A DNA stretch of 64,000 nt, taken from the NCBI RefSeq assembly GCF_947497275.1, contig NZ_CANMFS010000003.1, forward strand, positions 478,399-542,398, written 5' to 3'. The notes beneath the pieces were generated by a model, which saw only the letters and a program-made list of their open reading frames with translations, was not told where the DNA came from and made no database searches. This document shows, piece after piece, positions 18,013 to 27,715 of the stretch. The number at the start of each line of letters is the position of its first letter. The stretch's first letter is position 1. Both the position numbers and the translations under genes were made by a program. This DNA comes from an uncultured Sulfitobacter sp. GTDB lineage: Bacteria > Pseudomonadota > Alphaproteobacteria > Rhodobacterales > Rhodobacteraceae.

Positions 18013-18698
18013 CCGAGCCTGCGCAGCAATTCGTGCAGGCTCGCGCGTTCCTCGCGGTTCAATGGTGCGGTGCGCGACTGCCAAAGCGTGGCTTGTGATC
18101 GCAGCATCAGCCCGTCACTCAGTATTTTGAGATGGTTCGCGCGCAGCGTCTCGCCGGTAGACGTGATGTCTGCAATCGCCTCGGCGGTCTCGTTCGCAAC
18201 GGTGCCTTCTGTCGCACCCTGGCTGTCGACCAATGCATAGTCCGCCACGCCCGCCTCGCGCAGAAATTCACGCACGAGCCGATGGTACTTTGTCGCGATG
18301 CGCATACGGAACCCGTGCGTACGACGGAACGCGGCGGCGGCGGCATCGAGATCGTGCAACGTGTCGACGTCGATCCATGCCTTTGGCACCGCAAGGATCA
18401 GATCTGCATGCCCAAATCCCAGCTCTTCGACGCGCTTCACGCTCTGTTCCCACAGAACGAGCTTCTCATGCACCAGATCAGTACCGGTTACCCCTAGGTG
18501 GATGCGTCCAGCGGCCAGTTCGCGTGGAATTTCACCCGCCGACAGTAGCACAAGCGAGACGTTTTCGATGCCATCCACGGCACCTGCGTACTCTCGGTCG
18601 GATCCGCTGCGCGCCAGCGTTATACCGCGCGCACCAAACCACTGGAACGTCTTTTCCATCAGCCGCCCCTTTGACGGCACACCCAGTTTCACGGTCAC
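18009..18698 (-). CDS. hisG: ATP phosphoribosyltransferase, short form
   Basis: HisG catalyses the first step of histidine synthesis, joining ATP and PRPP. At 229 residues it is the short form, which lacks the C-terminal regulatory domain and needs HisZ. Seen here are VKLGVPSKGRLMEK at the N-terminus, the substrate loop around AGRIHLGVTGTDLV, and LVDSQGATEGTVANE matching the PRPP-binding region. Its ATG overlaps the stop of hisZ by four bases, so both subunits are made from one message in the order hisS-hisZ-hisG. It converges on the DUF1489 gene with a 4-base overlap. Confidence 0.95.
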   Translation of the reverse strand: MTVKLGVPSKGRLMEKTFQWFGARGITLARSGSDREYAGAVDGIENVSLVLLSAGEIPRELAAGRIHLGVTGTDLVHEKLVLWEQSVKRVEELGFGHADLILAVPKAWIDVDTLHDLDAAAAAFRRTHGFRMRIATKYHRLVREFLREAGVADYALVDSQGATEGTVANETAEAIADITSTGETLRANHLKILSDGLMLRSQATLWQSRTAPLNREERASLHELLRRLG

Positions 18699-19774
18699 AC
18701 AACGCCCTCCAGCTCAAGGATCAGACCGGGCCGCAGAACCCCGCCCACCGCCGGAATCTCTGTGCCATCGCCCAAACGCCGCGTCAGCGCGTCGTAACGC
18801 CCGCCGGTCGCGAGCGGTGGCAGATCGGTCCGGTCGCGGGCTTTGAATCCGAAAACGAAACCGTCGTAATACTCCATCGAGGCACGGCCATAGCTGGCGT
18901 CGAACATCAGGCTGGCGACATCGATACCGCGCGCGGCAAGCGCATCCATCCGCGCCGAGACCCGCGCCACGGCTGGCACGATCGCGGGCAGATCGACGGA
19001 CAGATCGTGCAACCGTGCCAGGGCATCCGGCATCGGTGCACCGATGTCCAGCAGCGCCTCGATCATCTGCACATCGCGCGCCTTGATCGGCGGAACCTTG
19101 GCGTCGTTCTTCAGCGCGGTGATGCGGGCTTCGATTTCACGGTGCGACCGCAATCCCACCAGCGGCGCATCACATGCGACCTTGCCCTCCAGCAGTGCCC
19201 GTCGGGCGGGCGATACCGGCGTCCGGCCCGCGAACTGCTCAAGAAGCGCACGAAAGCGCCGGGGCCGCCAGATGTGGCGCATCAGAGCTTCCTTACGCAA
19301 CTGTGACGTTTGCAAACCCGCGACAACCGCCATCAACATACCGATATCGCCGGTGATCGCGCGCACCGGCAAATCGGCCAGCGCCCGCGAGATCAGCGCG
19401 AACACCTCGGCATCGCTGGCCGCCGGGTCATCACGCGCAAACACTTCATATCCCACCTGAACATATTCATTGGGCCGGTCCGCGTGACGCTCCTGACGGC
19501 GAAACACCTCGCCGGCATAGGTATACCGCGCCGGCTCCGCCCCGTCGGCCATATGCATCTGTACCACCGGTACGGTGAAATCGGGGCGCAGCATCTGCTC
19601 CCCGCGCAGCGCGTCTGACGTGACGTACGCGCGCGCGCGAATGTCCTCGCCGTAAAGATCCAGCAGAGTGCCCGCAGGTTGCAGCAGCGGCGGCTCGATG
19701 GCCTGCGCGCCGTGCGCTTCGAAATGCGCGCGCAAGGCAGCGGCCTTTGCATTCGTTTGGGCCCGCGTCGGCAT
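18695..19774 (-). CDS. hisZ: ATP phosphoribosyltransferase regulatory subunit
   Basis: HisZ (359 residues) is a catalytically inactive paralogue of histidyl-tRNA synthetase that forms the hetero-octamer with short HisG and mediates histidine feedback. Class II synthetase-like motifs are recognisable: LRPDFTVPVVQMH, YTYAGEVFRRQ and, near the end, ATGGRYDALTRRLG. It sits between hisS and hisG with overlaps at both ends (1 base with hisS, 4 with hisG), as expected for an operon that has to supply the two subunits together. Confidence 0.93.
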   Translation of the reverse strand: MPTRAQTNAKAAALRAHFEAHGAQAIEPPLLQPAGTLLDLYGEDIRARAYVTSDALRGEQMLRPDFTVPVVQMHMADGAEPARYTYAGEVFRRQERHADRPNEYVQVGYEVFARDDPAASDAEVFALISRALADLPVRAITGDIGMLMAVVAGLQTSQLRKEALMRHIWRPRRFRALLEQFAGRTPVSPARRALLEGKVACDAPLVGLRSHREIEARITALKNDAKVPPIKARDVQMIEALLDIGAPMPDALARLHDLSVDLPAIVPAVARVSARMDALAARGIDVASLMFDASYGRASMEYYDGFVFGFKARDRTDLPPLATGGRYDALTRRLGDGTEIPAVGGVLRPGLILELEGVV

Positions 19775-21270
19775 CAGCGGTACAACTCCAGAATGGCCCG
19801 CACCTTCGCGACCAACTGATCACGGGGCACTTCGTATTGGCTCGGGCGGTCGCGCCACTCCTCAAGCGTCGCATCCTCGGCAATCTTGGCGCCCAGAACG
19901 AGGTCTTTGATCTGGACGACCCCTGCGGCATGTTCATCGCCGCCTTCGATCACCGCGACGGGGCTTTGCCGTCTGTCCGCGTATTTCAGCTGATTGCCGA
20001 AATTCTTGGGATTGCCAAGATACACTTCCGCACGGATGCCCGCCTGTCGCAGCTCGGCCACCATCGTCTGATAATCGGCCATGCGTGCCTTATCCATCAC
20101 CGTGACCACCACCGGACCATGATCGGACGCGGCCATGCGCCCCTTGGCGTGAAGCGCCGCGAGCAGACGATCAACGCCGATGGAAACGCCAGTCGCCGGC
20201 ACTTCCTGGCCGGTGAAACGCTTGACCAGATCGTCATAACGCCCGCCGCCCGCGACCGACCCGAAATTGCGCGGGCGGCCCTTCTCATCGGTGATCTCAA
20301 ATGTCAGCTCCGCCTCGAACACCGGGCCGGTGTAATAGCCCAGCCCGCGTACGACGCTGGGGCCGATCTCGATCCGGTCGGGACCGTATCCCCCAGCGGC
20401 CAACAGCGCCGCGATGGTTTCAAGCTCTTCAACCCCATCAAGGCCAGTTGCGCTCTCACCGACGAGATCGCGCAGCCGCGCACAGGTCCCGGCTCCGTCG
20501 TCCCGTTTCGCCTGCATGAAGCCAATGATCACGTCGGCCTGCGCGGTATCAAGCCCCGCACCTTCGGTGAAATCGCCGCTCTCGTCCTTGCGCCCTGCCC
20601 CCAGCAGCGCGCGCACGCCGTCCAGCCCGAGACGGTCCAGCTTGTCGATGGCGCGCAGCACGATGCCACGCTCAGCCTCCTTGTCGTCGCCCGACAGACC
20701 TGCGACTTCCAACACCCCGTTCAACACCTTGCGGTTGTTCACCCGCACGATGTAGTCGCCGCGTTCGATCCCGACTTCCTCCAGACAATCGGCCAGCATC
20801 GCGCAGATCTCTGCATCCGCCGCAACCGACGACGCTCCGACAGTATCCGCGTCGCACTGGTAGAACTGCCGAAACCGCCCCGGACCCGGCTTTTCGTTGC
20901 GCCACACAGGCCCCATCGCGTAGCGGCGGTAGGGCGTCGGCAGATCATTGCGGTGTTGGGCATAGACCCGCGCCAGCGGCGCTGTCAGATCATAGCGCAG
21001 TGCCAACCAGTCGCCGGGTTTATCCGCTTCAGCGTCCTCCTGCCAGGCGAAAACGCCTGCGTTCGGGCGGTCCACATCGGGCAGAAACTTGCCCAGCGCC
21101 TCGACCCGCTCTACGCCCGAGCTTTCCAGCGCATCGAAGCCGTAGCGATGATAAACGTCCGCGATCCTGGCAAGCATCTCGGCGCGCTGCGTCACTTCAG
21201 CGCCGAAATAATCACGAAACCCCCGCGGCGTCTCGGCCTTTGGGCGCGGTGTCTTCTTTGGCTTGGCCAT
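19774..21270 (-). CDS. hisS: histidyl-tRNA synthetase
   Basis: HisS (498 residues) charges tRNA-His. Class II motifs are visible: [16 protein letters not shown] (motif 2 entry), the strongly conserved [15 protein letters not shown], and the HisRS signature segments [13 protein letters not shown] and [15 protein letters not shown]-terminal anticodon-binding domain starts near [14 protein letters not shown] 21270 ([11 protein letters not shown]) follows AGAGG; the longer frame begins with TTG at 21285 and is less likely. First gene of hisS-hisZ-hisG. Confidence 0.95.
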   Translation of the reverse strand: MAKPKKTPRPKAETPRGFRDYFGAEVTQRAEMLARIADVYHRYGFDALESSGVERVEALGKFLPDVDRPNAGVFAWQEDAEADKPGDWLALRYDLTAPLARVYAQHRNDLPTPYRRYAMGPVWRNEKPGPGRFRQFYQCDADTVGASSVAADAEICAMLADCLEEVGIERGDYIVRVNNRKVLNGVLEVAGLSGDDKEAERGIVLRAIDKLDRLGLDGVRALLGAGRKDESGDFTEGAGLDTAQADVIIGFMQAKRDDGAGTCARLRDLVGESATGLDGVEELETIAALLAAGGYGPDRIEIGPSVVRGLGYYTGPVFEAELTFEITDEKGRPRNFGSVAGGGRYDDLVKRFTGQEVPATGVSIGVDRLLAALHAKGRMAASDHGPVVVTVMDKARMADYQTMVAELRQAGIRAEVYLGNPKNFGNQLKYADRRQSPVAVIEGGDEHAAGVVQIKDLVLGAKIAEDATLEEWRDRPSQYEVPRDQLVAKVRAILELYR

Positions 21271-21393
21271 GACGGTCCTCTGCAACGAGATCTACTTGCG
21301 CCGAGCCTCTACCGGATGCGCGCCAGCGGGGCAAGCGCGCGCAACTATGCGCAGACCATTGCGCAGGCCGTCAAAGCGTCTTAGGTGCGGATC

Positions 21394-21588
21394 ATGGAAC
21401 AGCTTGAAGAAACAATCGCGCATCTTTCCCGGACGGTCGATGATCTTTCCGATATCGTCACGAAACAGCAGCGGGAGATTGATCGTTTGACGGCGCGTGT
21501 CGAAATGCTCATGCGCCGCGAAGGAGAGCGCGAAGCGGCCGGCAGCGGCGGGATCGTCATCGGGGACGAGCGTCCGCCGCACTACTGA
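21394..21588 (+). CDS. slyX: SlyX family protein
   Basis: A 64-residue coiled-coil protein of the SlyX family, whose function is unknown. It has heptad-rich MEQLEETIAHLSRTVDDLS followed by VTKQQREIDRLTARVEML, and ends in PPHY, a terminus common in this family. ATG 21394 is preferred over GTG 21385 because AGGTG stands before it. It is divergent from hisS (123 bases apart) and converges on the lipoprotein gene 18 bases away. Confidence 0.8.
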   Translation: MEQLEETIAHLSRTVDDLSDIVTKQQREIDRLTARVEMLMRREGEREAAGSGGIVIGDERPPHY

Positions 21589-21606
21589 ACGCTGTCGCAC
21601 GACGTC

Positions 21607-22485
21607 TCAGTTCAGTTTTTTCAGAGCCGCTGCAACGATGTCGCCGCCGTGGATCAGGAACTCTTTCCACTTACCGTTGTGTTCGTTGAATTCGTAGGCG
21701 CTTAAGAATGCCGTGTCTGCCTCGAGGCGGCCGATCTTGCCGCCGCAGGGTTTTGATTTGCCCGCGCGGCATACCTTAGATTTGATCCCGTCATACGCCT
21801 TGTCGGTTTCGGCATAGGGCAGGTTTCCGCCCGCCGGACCGAACCGCAACTGTTCGTAGAACGAGGGTGGTCCGAACAGCGCGTTTGCAGCGGTGAACTG
21901 GCGCGGGCAGTTGTCGCCAAAACCTGTCAGATAAAAAGTCCGTTTGCTCATGTTTCCGGGGTTGCTGTCATACAGAGCGATACCGCGCTTGCCGATCTGG
22001 GCGACCTTGTTGCCCAAAGACTTTCCCCGGGCGTCGCAGACCCGCGCGACCTCACCGAAGGCCAACACCGCCCCGAAAGGCACGTCGCGCGCATCGGGGC
22101 CGGAGTCCGCGCGCGCTTTTGTCCTGACCGGTTCTTCCTGTACCGGCGCAGCATCCGATTGGCGCTCGGGCGACGGCAGTGCTGCAAGTTTCTCTACCTC
22201 GTCATCCTGACTTTTTGCCCCGATACTACCGAAGAGACCCGCAAAAAGACCTCTATGTGCGGATTCCTGATTCTGCAGGGCATCGACGCCCTCGGGGATC
22301 TCGCCCTGTGCCGCTTCGGTGCCCAAAAAGCCTTCGCGCGCGACCTCTTCGGCATCGGGAAGCGCAGCCGCCACCGGATCAGTGGCGACGATATCGACAT
22401 CCGAGAGCCGGTCTACGCCCGCTAACGGATCGCCGCATGCGGCAAGACCCAGACCAATGAATAACGCAGCAAATACCCTCATCAA
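21607..22485 (-). CDS. predicted lipoprotein of unknown function
   Basis: A 292-residue protein with a type II signal: a hydrophobic stretch VFAALFIGLGLAAC with lipidation Cys at residue 17. The next residue pair is Gly-Asp, an inner-membrane-retention-like signal in enterobacteria, though sorting in this group may differ. A low-complexity linker (about 70-135) leads to a C-terminal domain with four cysteines, ending in the conserved-looking EFLIHGGDIVAAALKKLN. I recognise it only as a conserved roseobacter-type lipoprotein. It is downstream of dnaE on the same strand, about 100 bases away. Confidence 0.75.
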   Translation of the reverse strand: MMRVFAALFIGLGLAACGDPLAGVDRLSDVDIVATDPVAAALPDAEEVAREGFLGTEAAQGEIPEGVDALQNQESAHRGLFAGLFGSIGAKSQDDEVEKLAALPSPERQSDAAPVQEEPVRTKARADSGPDARDVPFGAVLAFGEVARVCDARGKSLGNKVAQIGKRGIALYDSNPGNMSKRTFYLTGFGDNCPRQFTAANALFGPPSFYEQLRFGPAGGNLPYAETDKAYDGIKSKVCRAGKSKPCGGKIGRLEADTAFLSAYEFNEHNGKWKEFLIHGGDIVAAALKKLN

Positions 22486-22586
22486 AGATTCCCCCTCTTC
22501 CGCGTAAAGACTTAGCGTGGCGTCGGCGGCAGGTCCAGCAAACCACGGCGGGTCTCCGCTGACATCGGGTCAAGCTTCGCGCCTGA

Positions 22587-25500
22587 TCAGATCTCTTCGA
22601 CTTCCATCACCCCGCTCAAGGAGCGTATTGCGCCCTTGATTTGCGGCGTGACGGGAAATTCCGCACCGAGATCGACTTCAACCTCGCCGGGCAGGCCCGG
22701 ATCCATAAGGCAAAGATGAACGGGCCCCTTCGCAGCAGCCTTGGCCGCATTGCGGGCCCCGCTCAGGACATCGGAAACAGCGGCAATCGCACCGGAGCTT
22801 TCGATGAAGATCCGCAGGCCCATGCCGCCCGCATCGCCCACCGCCGCGTCGATCGGCGTCACCGCGCGACCCAGCAGCTTGAGCTGATCCGATTCGAGCG
22901 TTGCCTCGACCGTGACGACGACCTTCGATCCGGTCTCCAGATGATCACGGCAAGCCTCCAGCGTGTCCGAGAACAACGTCACCTCATAGGCACCCGTGGT
23001 GTCCGACATCTGCGCAAAGGCAAAACGGTTGCCGCGCGCGGATTTGCGCTCTTGCCGTCCGGCCACGACACCCGCGAGCTTCGCAACCAGCGGGCCGTTC
23101 TGCGCCTTGTCCGTCAGCGCGTCCAGCGTGATCACCCCCTTGCGCTTAAGCGGCCCCATGTAGTCGTCCAGCGGATGGCCCGAAAGGTAAAAGCCGACCG
23201 CCTTGAACTCTTCGGTGAGGCGCTCGGCGGGCAACCAATCGTCGCAGGGCATCATGCGCGGCTCCGGCAGATCGTCGCCTGCTTCGCCGAACAGCGACAC
23301 CTGATTGGATGATTTCTGTTCGTGGATCGCCGCCGAATAGGCGACCAGCCCATCCAGCGCGCCAAACACCCGGCGGCGGTTGCTATCGAGTTGATCGAAG
23401 GCACCGGACCGTGCCAGCATCTCAAGCGGCCGCTTGCCCACCCGTTTGAGATCGACGCGCCGCGCCACATCGAACAAAGTCGCAAAAGGCTTGTCGACGC
23501 CGTCGACACGGCGGCCTTCTGTGATCAGCTTCATCGCCTCGACGCCGACGTTCTTCAGCGCGCCCAGCGCATAGATAAGCGCGCCGTCCACCACCCGGAA
23601 TGTCGCATCCGACCGGTTCACACAGGGCGGCACCCACGGCAGTTCAAGCCGCTTGCGCACCTCTTCGAAATACACCGCCAGCTTGTCGGTGAGGTGGATA
23701 TCGCAATTCATCACACCGGCCATGAACTCGACCGGGTGGTTCGCCTTGAGCCATGCCGTCTGGTAGCTGACGACCGCATAGGCCGCGGCATGCGATTTGT
23801 TGAAACCGTAGTTGGCGAATTTTTCCAGAAGATCGAAAACCTCCGACGCCTTTTTCTTGTCGACGCCATTCTCCATGGCACCTTTCTCGAACTTGGGCCG
23901 CTCCTTGGCCATCTCTTCGGCGATCTTCTTGCCCATCGCACGGCGCAGCAGGTCGGCACCGCCAAGGCTATAGCCCGCCATGACCTGCGCGATCTGCATC
24001 ACCTGTTCCTGATAGACGATGATACCCTGCGTTTCCTCCAGAATATGGTCGATCGACGGGTGGACGCTCTCGCGTTCTTTCAACCCGTTCTTGACCTCGC
24101 AATAGGTCGGGATGTTTTCCATCGGGCCGGGGCGATACAGCGCAACAAGCGCCACGATGTCCTCGATGCAGGTCGGTTTCATGCGCTTGAGCGCATCCAT
24201 CATGCCCGAGCTTTCCACCTGGAACACTGCCACGGTCTTTGCCGCCGCATACAGCTTGTAGGACGCCTCGTCATCCAGCGGGATGGTGGCGATATCATCT
24301 TCCAGCCCCTCGGGCGGCACGAACAACTCCGTCCCGTCGGATGCAATGTGAAGATGCCGTCCAGACGCCTTGATCTGGTCCACGGCGTTCTGGATCACGG
24401 TAAGCGTTTTCAGGCCCAGAAAGTCGAACTTCACCAGCCCCGCCTGCTCGACCCATTTCATGTTGAACTGCGTCGCGGGCATGTCGGACCGTGGATCCTG
24501 ATAGAGCGGCACCAGCGCGTCAAGCGGCCGGTCCCCGATCACCACACCGGCGGCATGGGTGGACGCGTTGCGCAGCAGGCCTTCCACTTGCTGACCATAT
24601 TCCAGCAGCCGCGCGACGACCTCCTCGTTGCGCGCTTCCTCGCGCAAGCGCGGCTCGTCCGCCAACGCCTTTTCGATGGATACGGGTTTGACCCCTTCCA
24701 CCGGGATCATTTTCGACAGCCGGTCCACCTGTCCGTATGGCATCTGCAACACGCGCCCGATGTCGCGCACGGCGGCCTTGGACAAAAGCGCGCCGAAGGT
24801 GATGATCTGCCCCACCTTGTCGCGCCCGTATTTGTCCTGAACATAGCGAATGACTTCTTCACGCCGGTCCATGCAGAAGTCGATGTCGAAATCGGGCATC
24901 GAGACGCGTTCGGGGTTCAAGAACCGTTCGAACAGCAGCGAATAGCGCAGCGGGTCCAGGTCCGTGATCAGCAAAGCATAGGCCACGAGACTACCGGCAC
25001 CCGACCCACGGCCCGGTCCCACCGGGATGCCCTGGTCCTTCGCCCATTTGATGAAATCGGCAACGATCAGGAAATAGCCCGGAAATCCCATACCCTCGAT
25101 GATGCCCAGCTCGAACTCCAGCCGTTCCTCATAGACCGACACCGCCGCCGCATGCGGAATGATCGCAAGGCGCGCGCGCAGCCCCTCCTGCGCCTGACGG
25201 CGCAATTCGGCCACCTCGTCATCGGCAAACTTCGGCAGGATCGGATCGCGGCGGTACGCCTGAAAAGCACACCGCCGGGCGATCTCGACGGTGTTCTCGA
25301 TGGCCTCCGGCAGATCGGCAAACAGTGTGACCATCTCCGCCTGCGATTTGAAGTAATGCTGCGGCGTAAGGCGACGACGCTCCCGCTGCTGATCGACATA
25401 GGCGCCTTCCGCGATGCAGATCAAAGCGTCATGCGCCTCATACATCTGCGTTTTCCGGAAATAGACATCGTTGGTCGCCACCAGAGGAATGTCCATCGCA

Positions 25501-26099
25501 TAAGCCATCTCGACGAACCCCCGCTCCGTCAGCTTTTCGGCGTCCGGCAATCCGTCGTCGCCCGGATGGCGCTGTAATTCGACGTAGAGTCGATCCGAGA
25601 ATATCCTGTGCAACTCGCGCATCAGCGCCTCTGCGGCGGGGCGTTGGCCGCCATGCAACAACATGCCCACCGGCCCTGTCGAACCGCCCGTTAGGCAAAT
25701 CACATCGCCCGCGTTCTCGGCCAGTTGCGCCAGCGTCACCTGCGGCAGCGCCCCGCCCTTGTCCACATACAGACAGGTGTTCAGCTTCATCAGATGCGCA
25801 TAGCCGCGCTCGGTCTGCGCCAGAAGAACCACAGGCGCAGGCGCGCGCGGCTTTTCCCCCGGCCCGGTCTGAACATATTTCAGATCCACCTGACAGCCGA
25901 TGATCGGCTGGATCCCCGCCCCCGACATCGCGACGGAAAATTCCAGTGCTGCAAACATGTTGTTGGTATCGGTCAGCGCCAGCGCAGGCATATCCGCCTG
26001 CGCAGCCATATCGGGCAGCTTTTTCAGCCGCAGCGCCCCTTCCAGCAAAGAGTATTCTGAGTGGGTGCGCAGGTGAATGAATCGGGAGGCTTGTGTCAT
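22587..26099 (-). CDS. dnaE: DNA polymerase III subunit alpha
   Basis: The replicative polymerase subunit, 1170 residues, close to the usual DnaE1 length. An N-terminal PHP domain starts with FIHLRTHSEYSLLEGA. The catalytic acidic residues are in MPDFDIDFCMDRREEVI near residue 403. The palm and fingers include GPGRGSGAGSLVAYAL and ANYGFNKSHAAAYAVVSYQ. A C-terminal OB-fold region follows GVVAGRQERKSARGNRFAFAQ. ATG 26099 (MTQASRFIHL) fits family starts. It is transcribed divergently from xdhA with 224 bases between them. Confidence 0.97.
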   Translation of the reverse strand: MTQASRFIHLRTHSEYSLLEGALRLKKLPDMAAQADMPALALTDTNNMFAALEFSVAMSGAGIQPIIGCQVDLKYVQTGPGEKPRAPAPVVLLAQTERGYAHLMKLNTCLYVDKGGALPQVTLAQLAENAGDVICLTGGSTGPVGMLLHGGQRPAAEALMRELHRIFSDRLYVELQRHPGDDGLPDAEKLTERGFVEMAYAMDIPLVATNDVYFRKTQMYEAHDALICIAEGAYVDQQRERRRLTPQHYFKSQAEMVTLFADLPEAIENTVEIARRCAFQAYRRDPILPKFADDEVAELRRQAQEGLRARLAIIPHAAAVSVYEERLEFELGIIEGMGFPGYFLIVADFIKWAKDQGIPVGPGRGSGAGSLVAYALLITDLDPLRYSLLFERFLNPERVSMPDFDIDFCMDRREEVIRYVQDKYGRDKVGQIITFGALLSKAAVRDIGRVLQMPYGQVDRLSKMIPVEGVKPVSIEKALADEPRLREEARNEEVVARLLEYGQQVEGLLRNASTHAAGVVIGDRPLDALVPLYQDPRSDMPATQFNMKWVEQAGLVKFDFLGLKTLTVIQNAVDQIKASGRHLHIASDGTELFVPPEGLEDDIATIPLDDEASYKLYAAAKTVAVFQVESSGMMDALKRMKPTCIEDIVALVALYRPGPMENIPTYCEVKNGLKERESVHPSIDHILEETQGIIVYQEQVMQIAQVMAGYSLGGADLLRRAMGKKIAEEMAKERPKFEKGAMENGVDKKKASEVFDLLEKFANYGFNKSHAAAYAVVSYQTAWLKANHPVEFMAGVMNCDIHLTDKLAVYFEEVRKRLELPWVPPCVNRSDATFRVVDGALIYALGALKNVGVEAMKLITEGRRVDGVDKPFATLFDVARRVDLKRVGKRPLEMLARSGAFDQLDSNRRRVFGALDGLVAYSAAIHEQKSSNQVSLFGEAGDDLPEPRMMPCDDWLPAERLTEEFKAVGFYLSGHPLDDYMGPLKRKGVITLDALTDKAQNGPLVAKLAGVVAGRQERKSARGNRFAFAQMSDTTGAYEVTLFSDTLEACRDHLETGSKVVVTVEATLESDQLKLLGRAVTPIDAAVGDAGGMGLRIFIESSGAIAAVSDVLSGARNAAKAAAKGPVHLCLMDPGLPGEVEVDLGAEFPVTPQIKGAIRSLSGVMEVEEI

Positions 26100-26323
26100 G
26101 TCGCCAGTCTTATGGCAGATCTGCCGTGCACTCTACCGCCAAACACGACATTTGCGCGCCTCAATCCGCAGCACACAGCGGACAAGTTCGCCCCGTAGAC
26201 CCGCTTGCCCTTGCCAAACCGCGCAGCTGCCCTTTAGCGTAAAACCGCGCCCGCGCTCTACGCCGCATCGAACGCCGGGCGCACATGATGAACTGAGTTT
26301 GGTATCGCGGCGGGGTCATCCCC

Positions 26324-27715
26324 ATGAACACTTCCTTCTTGCTGAACGCAGAGCCTGTCACCGTGGCAGGCCTGTCACCCACGACGACACTTCTGGACTG
26401 GCTGCGCGACACCCGGGGGCTGACCGGTACCAAGGAAGGGTGCAACGAAGGCGACTGTGGGGCCTGTACCGTGATGGTAACGGACGAACACGGGGCTGCA
26501 CCGCTCAACGCCTGCATCCTGTTCCTGCCGCAACTAGACGGCAAACACGTCACCACAGTCGAAGGGCTTAGCACCTCCGACGGCGCGCTGCATCCCGTAC
26601 AGGATGCCATGATCACCCATCACGGCAGCCAATGCGGCTTTTGCACGCCTGGCTTCATCATGAGTATGGCCACCGCGCACCTCAACGGTGAGACCGATTA
26701 TGATACGGCGCTTGCGGGCAACCTGTGTCGGTGCACCGGCTACGCGCCGATCGTACGCGCGGCCAAAGCCGCCGCAGCCCTGCCGGTCCCACCCCGCCTA
26801 TTTTCTTTGGCTGAAAATATCCCGGGGGAGCAGCCAGAGGCTGCGGGGGCAGCGCCCCCTTCCTCCCACCACCCCCGCACATCGGATAATTTGGCCGCCC
26901 TCTATGCCGCGAATCCCGATGCAACCCTGATCGCGGGGGCCACAGATGTGGGGCTATGGGTCACAAAGCAGTTGCGCGATCTGGACACACCCATCTTTCT
27001 CAATCAATGCGCCGATCTGCGCGGCGTCACTGACGTACCGGACGACTGGCGGATCGGCGCGGCGACGACAATCGCGGAAGTCGAGCAATTCTTCACGCCA
27101 CTTTTTCCAGGCCTTGGCACGCTGCTGCGCCGCTACGGCTCCGCTCAGGTGCGCGCGGCGGCGACGCTGGGCGGCAACATCGCGAACGGCTCGCCCATCG
27201 GGGACGGCAGCCCGGCGATGATCGCGCTTGGTGCAACGCTACATCTGCGGCACGGCGCTACCCGCCGCACACTACCGGTAGAAGACTTTTTCCTCGCCTA
27301 CGGCAAACAGAACCGCCGCCCGGGGGAGTTCGTCGAAGCGATCACGATTCCAAAACAGGAGGATACGCTCCACTGTTTCAAGATCTCCAAGCGCTTCGAT
27401 CAGGACATATCCGCCGTCTGCGCCTGCCTGAACCTCCCGGTGCGGGATGGGTTCTTTGCGGGTGTCCGGCTCGCCTTTGGCGGAATGGCCGGCACGCCCG
27501 CCCGCGCGTCGGGCGCCGAAGCGGCGATGGAGGGGCGGCCGGTGACGCGGGAAACGATCGATGCCGCGATGGCCGCACTTGCGCTGGACTTCAGCCCGAT
27601 GTCGGACATGCGCGCCTCGGCTCCCTACCGGATGCAGACCGCGCAGAACATGCTGCTGCGCGCCTTTCACACGCTGGACGGGGCGCTGACGGATGTGCAC
27701 GAGGTGCAGGCGTGA
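26324..27715 (+). CDS. xdhA: xanthine dehydrogenase small subunit (2Fe-2S and FAD domains)
   Basis: XdhA (463 residues) carries electrons from the molybdenum subunit to NAD+. The plant-type [2Fe-2S] ligands are Cys40, 45, 48 and 64; the second cluster uses Cys104, 107, 135 and 137 (CGFCTPG, CRCTG). The FAD domain starts around residue 187 (DNLAALYAANPD) and includes AAATLGGNIANGSPIGDG. The linker at residues about 157-186 is encoded by a hairpin-rich segment that looks like an inserted repeat but keeps the frame open. It is the first gene of xdhABC, overlapping xdhB by four bases. Confidence 0.95.
   Translation: MNTSFLLNAEPVTVAGLSPTTTLLDWLRDTRGLTGTKEGCNEGDCGACTVMVTDEHGAAPLNACILFLPQLDGKHVTTVEGLSTSDGALHPVQDAMITHHGSQCGFCTPGFIMSMATAHLNGETDYDTALAGNLCRCTGYAPIVRAAKAAAALPVPPRLFSLAENIPGEQPEAAGAAPPSSHHPRTSDNLAALYAANPDATLIAGATDVGLWVTKQLRDLDTPIFLNQCADLRGVTDVPDDWRIGAATTIAEVEQFFTPLFPGLGTLLRRYGSAQVRAAATLGGNIANGSPIGDGSPAMIALGATLHLRHGATRRTLPVEDFFLAYGKQNRRPGEFVEAITIPKQEDTLHCFKISKRFDQDISAVCACLNLPVRDGFFAGVRLAFGGMAGTPARASGAEAAMEGRPVTRETIDAAMAALALDFSPMSDMRASAPYRMQTAQNMLLRAFHTLDGALTDVHEVQA
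26797..26875 (+). repeat. hairpin-rich repeat-like element inside xdhA
   Basis: In the linker between the iron-sulfur and FAD domains are two perfect hairpins back to back: GCAGCC-AGA-GGCTGC (26830-26844) and GGGGGC-AGC-GCCCCC (26845-26859). They follow a TTTTCTTTGGCTGAAAATAT stretch (26810-26829 region). It resembles short dispersed palindromic elements I have seen in Rhodobacterales genomes, but no second copy was found in this window. It is in frame and encodes a Pro/Ala-rich linker. Confidence 0.55.

Noticed and set aside
22641..25577. Long antisense frames opposite dnaE (up to 751 codons)
   Set aside because: High G+C shadows of a clearly conserved gene; no ribosome sites or family motifs. 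The same holds for long antisense frames opposite hisS, nrdJ, the GcvT-type gene and the methyltransferase genes.
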